Below, one piece after another: positions 13,093 to 13,868 of a DNA stretch of 13,868 nt (position 1 is its first letter; every line of letters begins with the position of its first letter). The notes beneath the pieces were generated by a model that saw nothing but the letters and a program-made list of their open reading frames with translations, searched no databases and was not told the DNA's origin. Location: assembly GCA_031270785.1 (NCBI GenBank), contig JAISWM010000043.1, forward strand, positions 1 to 13,868. The letters are read 5' to 3'. The DNA is from Oscillospiraceae bacterium. Lineage in GTDB: Bacteria; Bacillota; Clostridia; Oscillospirales; Acutalibacteraceae. A program made the translations under genes and the position numbers.

Positions 13093-13130
13093 AACCGGAT
13101 ACAAATTGATATTTATAATTGAAATTAGTG

Positions 13131-13631
13131 TTAAATGTTATATCCGGCATGCCTGAACACACTTAAAGAATTGTCTTTGCCTGAAATTTCATAAGTTGTT
13201 TTGTTTTCTTTTTCTATTTCCCAGGCAGAGGTTTCGTCTTGCCTGGCTTTAGCTTTAATACCGGTTATAACATTTGCTATAGAGCCTTCGGTAATGTCAT
13301 CAGAAAAAGCAGAATCTTTCAAGTATGTTTCGCAAATTCGCCTAATGTTTTTCATATATTCAGCACATTCTTGCCCCCCGAAATGGGACTTATCATCGCA
13401 CATGGCTCTGCATTTCATTTTTAAAGGCAAATCTTTTATTTTGGCATGAAAAATATTTTGAGCGTTATACATATCACTTAAAAATATCTCAAAGCACTCT
13501 TCTTTTGCTTCATCTATTCCATAAGATTTGAATTCTTCTAATTTTTTAAACATTTTCGCAAGAACCTTTTGGCACCAAAGATATTCCCCTTTATTTAGGA
13601 AACCCGCATCTATCATATAAAAAGCATTCAT
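13131..13631 (-). CDS. Hypothetical protein, 166 aa, unknown
   Basis: I do not recognise this family. The open frame extends to an ATG at 13646, but that ATG overlaps the GGAGG of the ribosome binding site. The ATG at 13631 has GGAGG 8 nt upstream and gives MNAFYMIDAGFLNKGEYLWC, so I use it. The protein appears soluble, mostly helical and charged, with six Cys (in LWCQK, EECFE, MKCRAMC, QECAEY and RRICETY) and no signal peptide or membrane helix. It is on the same strand as the CIS pair and upstream of it, but nearly 600 bp of repeats lie between, so it is probably a separate transcript. Repeat F starts 15 bp before its ribosome binding site and may carry or displace its promoter. Confidence 0.78.
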   Translation of the reverse strand: MNAFYMIDAGFLNKGEYLWCQKVLAKMFKKLEEFKSYGIDEAKEECFEIFLSDMYNAQNIFHAKIKDLPLKMKCRAMCDDKSHFGGQECAEYMKNIRRICETYLKDSAFSDDITEGSIANVITGIKAKARQDETSAWEIEKENKTTYEISGKDNSLSVFRHAGYNI

Positions 13632-13660
13632 ACACTTATCCTCCATTCAAAATTTATATT

Positions 13661-13735
13661 AGACCTGTCCGTAAACCTCACAGAGCGCAAACTATCAAAA
13701 AATGCATCACTTAAAAAATGGCTTTGCATCAAAAT
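13661..13735 (+). repeat. Dispersed repeat F, copy 2
   Basis: 74 of 75 bases equal 5811-5885. It lies directly upstream of the 166-aa gene, so the promoter of that gene must lie within or beyond it. Its AGACCTGTCC edge looks like the terminus of a larger element, but no inverted partner is in the window. Confidence 0.85.
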
Positions 13736-13737
13736 CC

Positions 13738-13829
13738 GGTCATGTCTCAAAACGGCTGAAATCCCTTCTTTTCCCACCGCTATAAGCGGGGGGGAAAAAG
13801 ATATTATCAATTGATTTGGGCCACCACCC
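13738..13829 (-). repeat. Family A repeat, complete, reverse
   Basis: GGTCATGTCTCAAAACGGCT, GAAATCCCTTC, a CCCACCGC/GCGGGGGG-type stem, and GATATTATCAATTGATTTGG followed by GCCACCACC. It occupies the slot between repeats F and G where the copy at 5889-6219 lies in the opposite orientation. Confidence 0.85.
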
Positions 13830-13833
13830 AAAA

Positions 13834-13868
13834 TCTCCCGGGAAGTATCTTCATACGCCGTCGTCGAT
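13834..13868 (+). repeat. Dispersed repeat G, copy 2, cut by the window end
   Basis: It matches 6225-6259 at 32 of 35 positions, right up to the last base of the window, so the repeat may continue beyond. Confidence 0.7.

Noticed and set aside
13628..13831. Minus-strand 67-aa frame at the right edge
   Set aside because: It reads through an A repeat and repeat F and overlaps the ribosome binding site of the 166-aa gene; there is no coding support.

Overview
The window looks like the chromosome of a low-GC Gram-positive bacterium, probably an anaerobic member of the Clostridia. The evidence is strong AGGAGG-type ribosome binding sites, encoded CCA ends on all three tRNAs, a rubrerythrin, a Firmicutes-style elongator tRNA-Met, and standard sigma-70/sigma-A promoters. 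Genus cannot be told from this stretch. The density of small hairpin repeats between almost all genes is unusual for a free-living bacterium and would fit a relaxed, host-associated or isolated genome, but that is inference.

Layout: tRNA-Glu and tRNA-Met (minus strand) open the window. They are followed by an 80-aa membrane-anchored small protein with a palindrome inside its promoter, then folD, rubrerythrin and an azlCD branched-chain amino-acid exporter, all on the minus strand. A 1.9-kb repeat-rich stretch (about 4.4-6.4 kb) contains tRNA-Leu(UAA). Next is a plus-strand CtpE-like P-type ATPase (6482-8836). After more repeats comes a minus-strand pair: a contractile-injection-system (CIS) tube/baseplate-adaptor family protein (11821-12537) and, 25 bp downstream, a 775-aa low-complexity protein with two hydrophobic segments and tandem Ala/Pro repeats (9468-11795). 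An unrecognised 166-aa gene (13131-13631) lies upstream on the same strand.

The most striking structure is the repeat landscape. Family A (about 80-95 bp, asymmetric arms around a C/G-rich hairpin) occurs about 17 times, whole or in part. Family B is exactly 113 bp with TAGCTGTT/AACAGCTA ends. It is found three times inserted into A copies, each time with a duplicated TA, which is the signature of a non-autonomous IS630/Tc1-mariner type element. Related families C, D, E and H share TAG...CTA ends and TA flanks. A and C recombine at their shared G/C stem, giving chimeras and a four-hairpin tandem array with a period of about 81 bp (5922-6184). A larger composite (F-A-G) occurs twice, with A in opposite orientation. 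No transposase is present in the window.

The repeats also affect gene ends. The longest open frames of folD and azlC begin inside repeats, and better internal starts (GTG 2202, TTG 4383) have good Shine-Dalgarno sites. The ATPase stop codon lies inside an A copy. The candidate novel system is the two-gene CIS module: a tube-adaptor protein paired with an unrecognised, possibly secreted or scaffold-like low-complexity protein under its own strong AT-rich promoter, with no other CIS gene in view.
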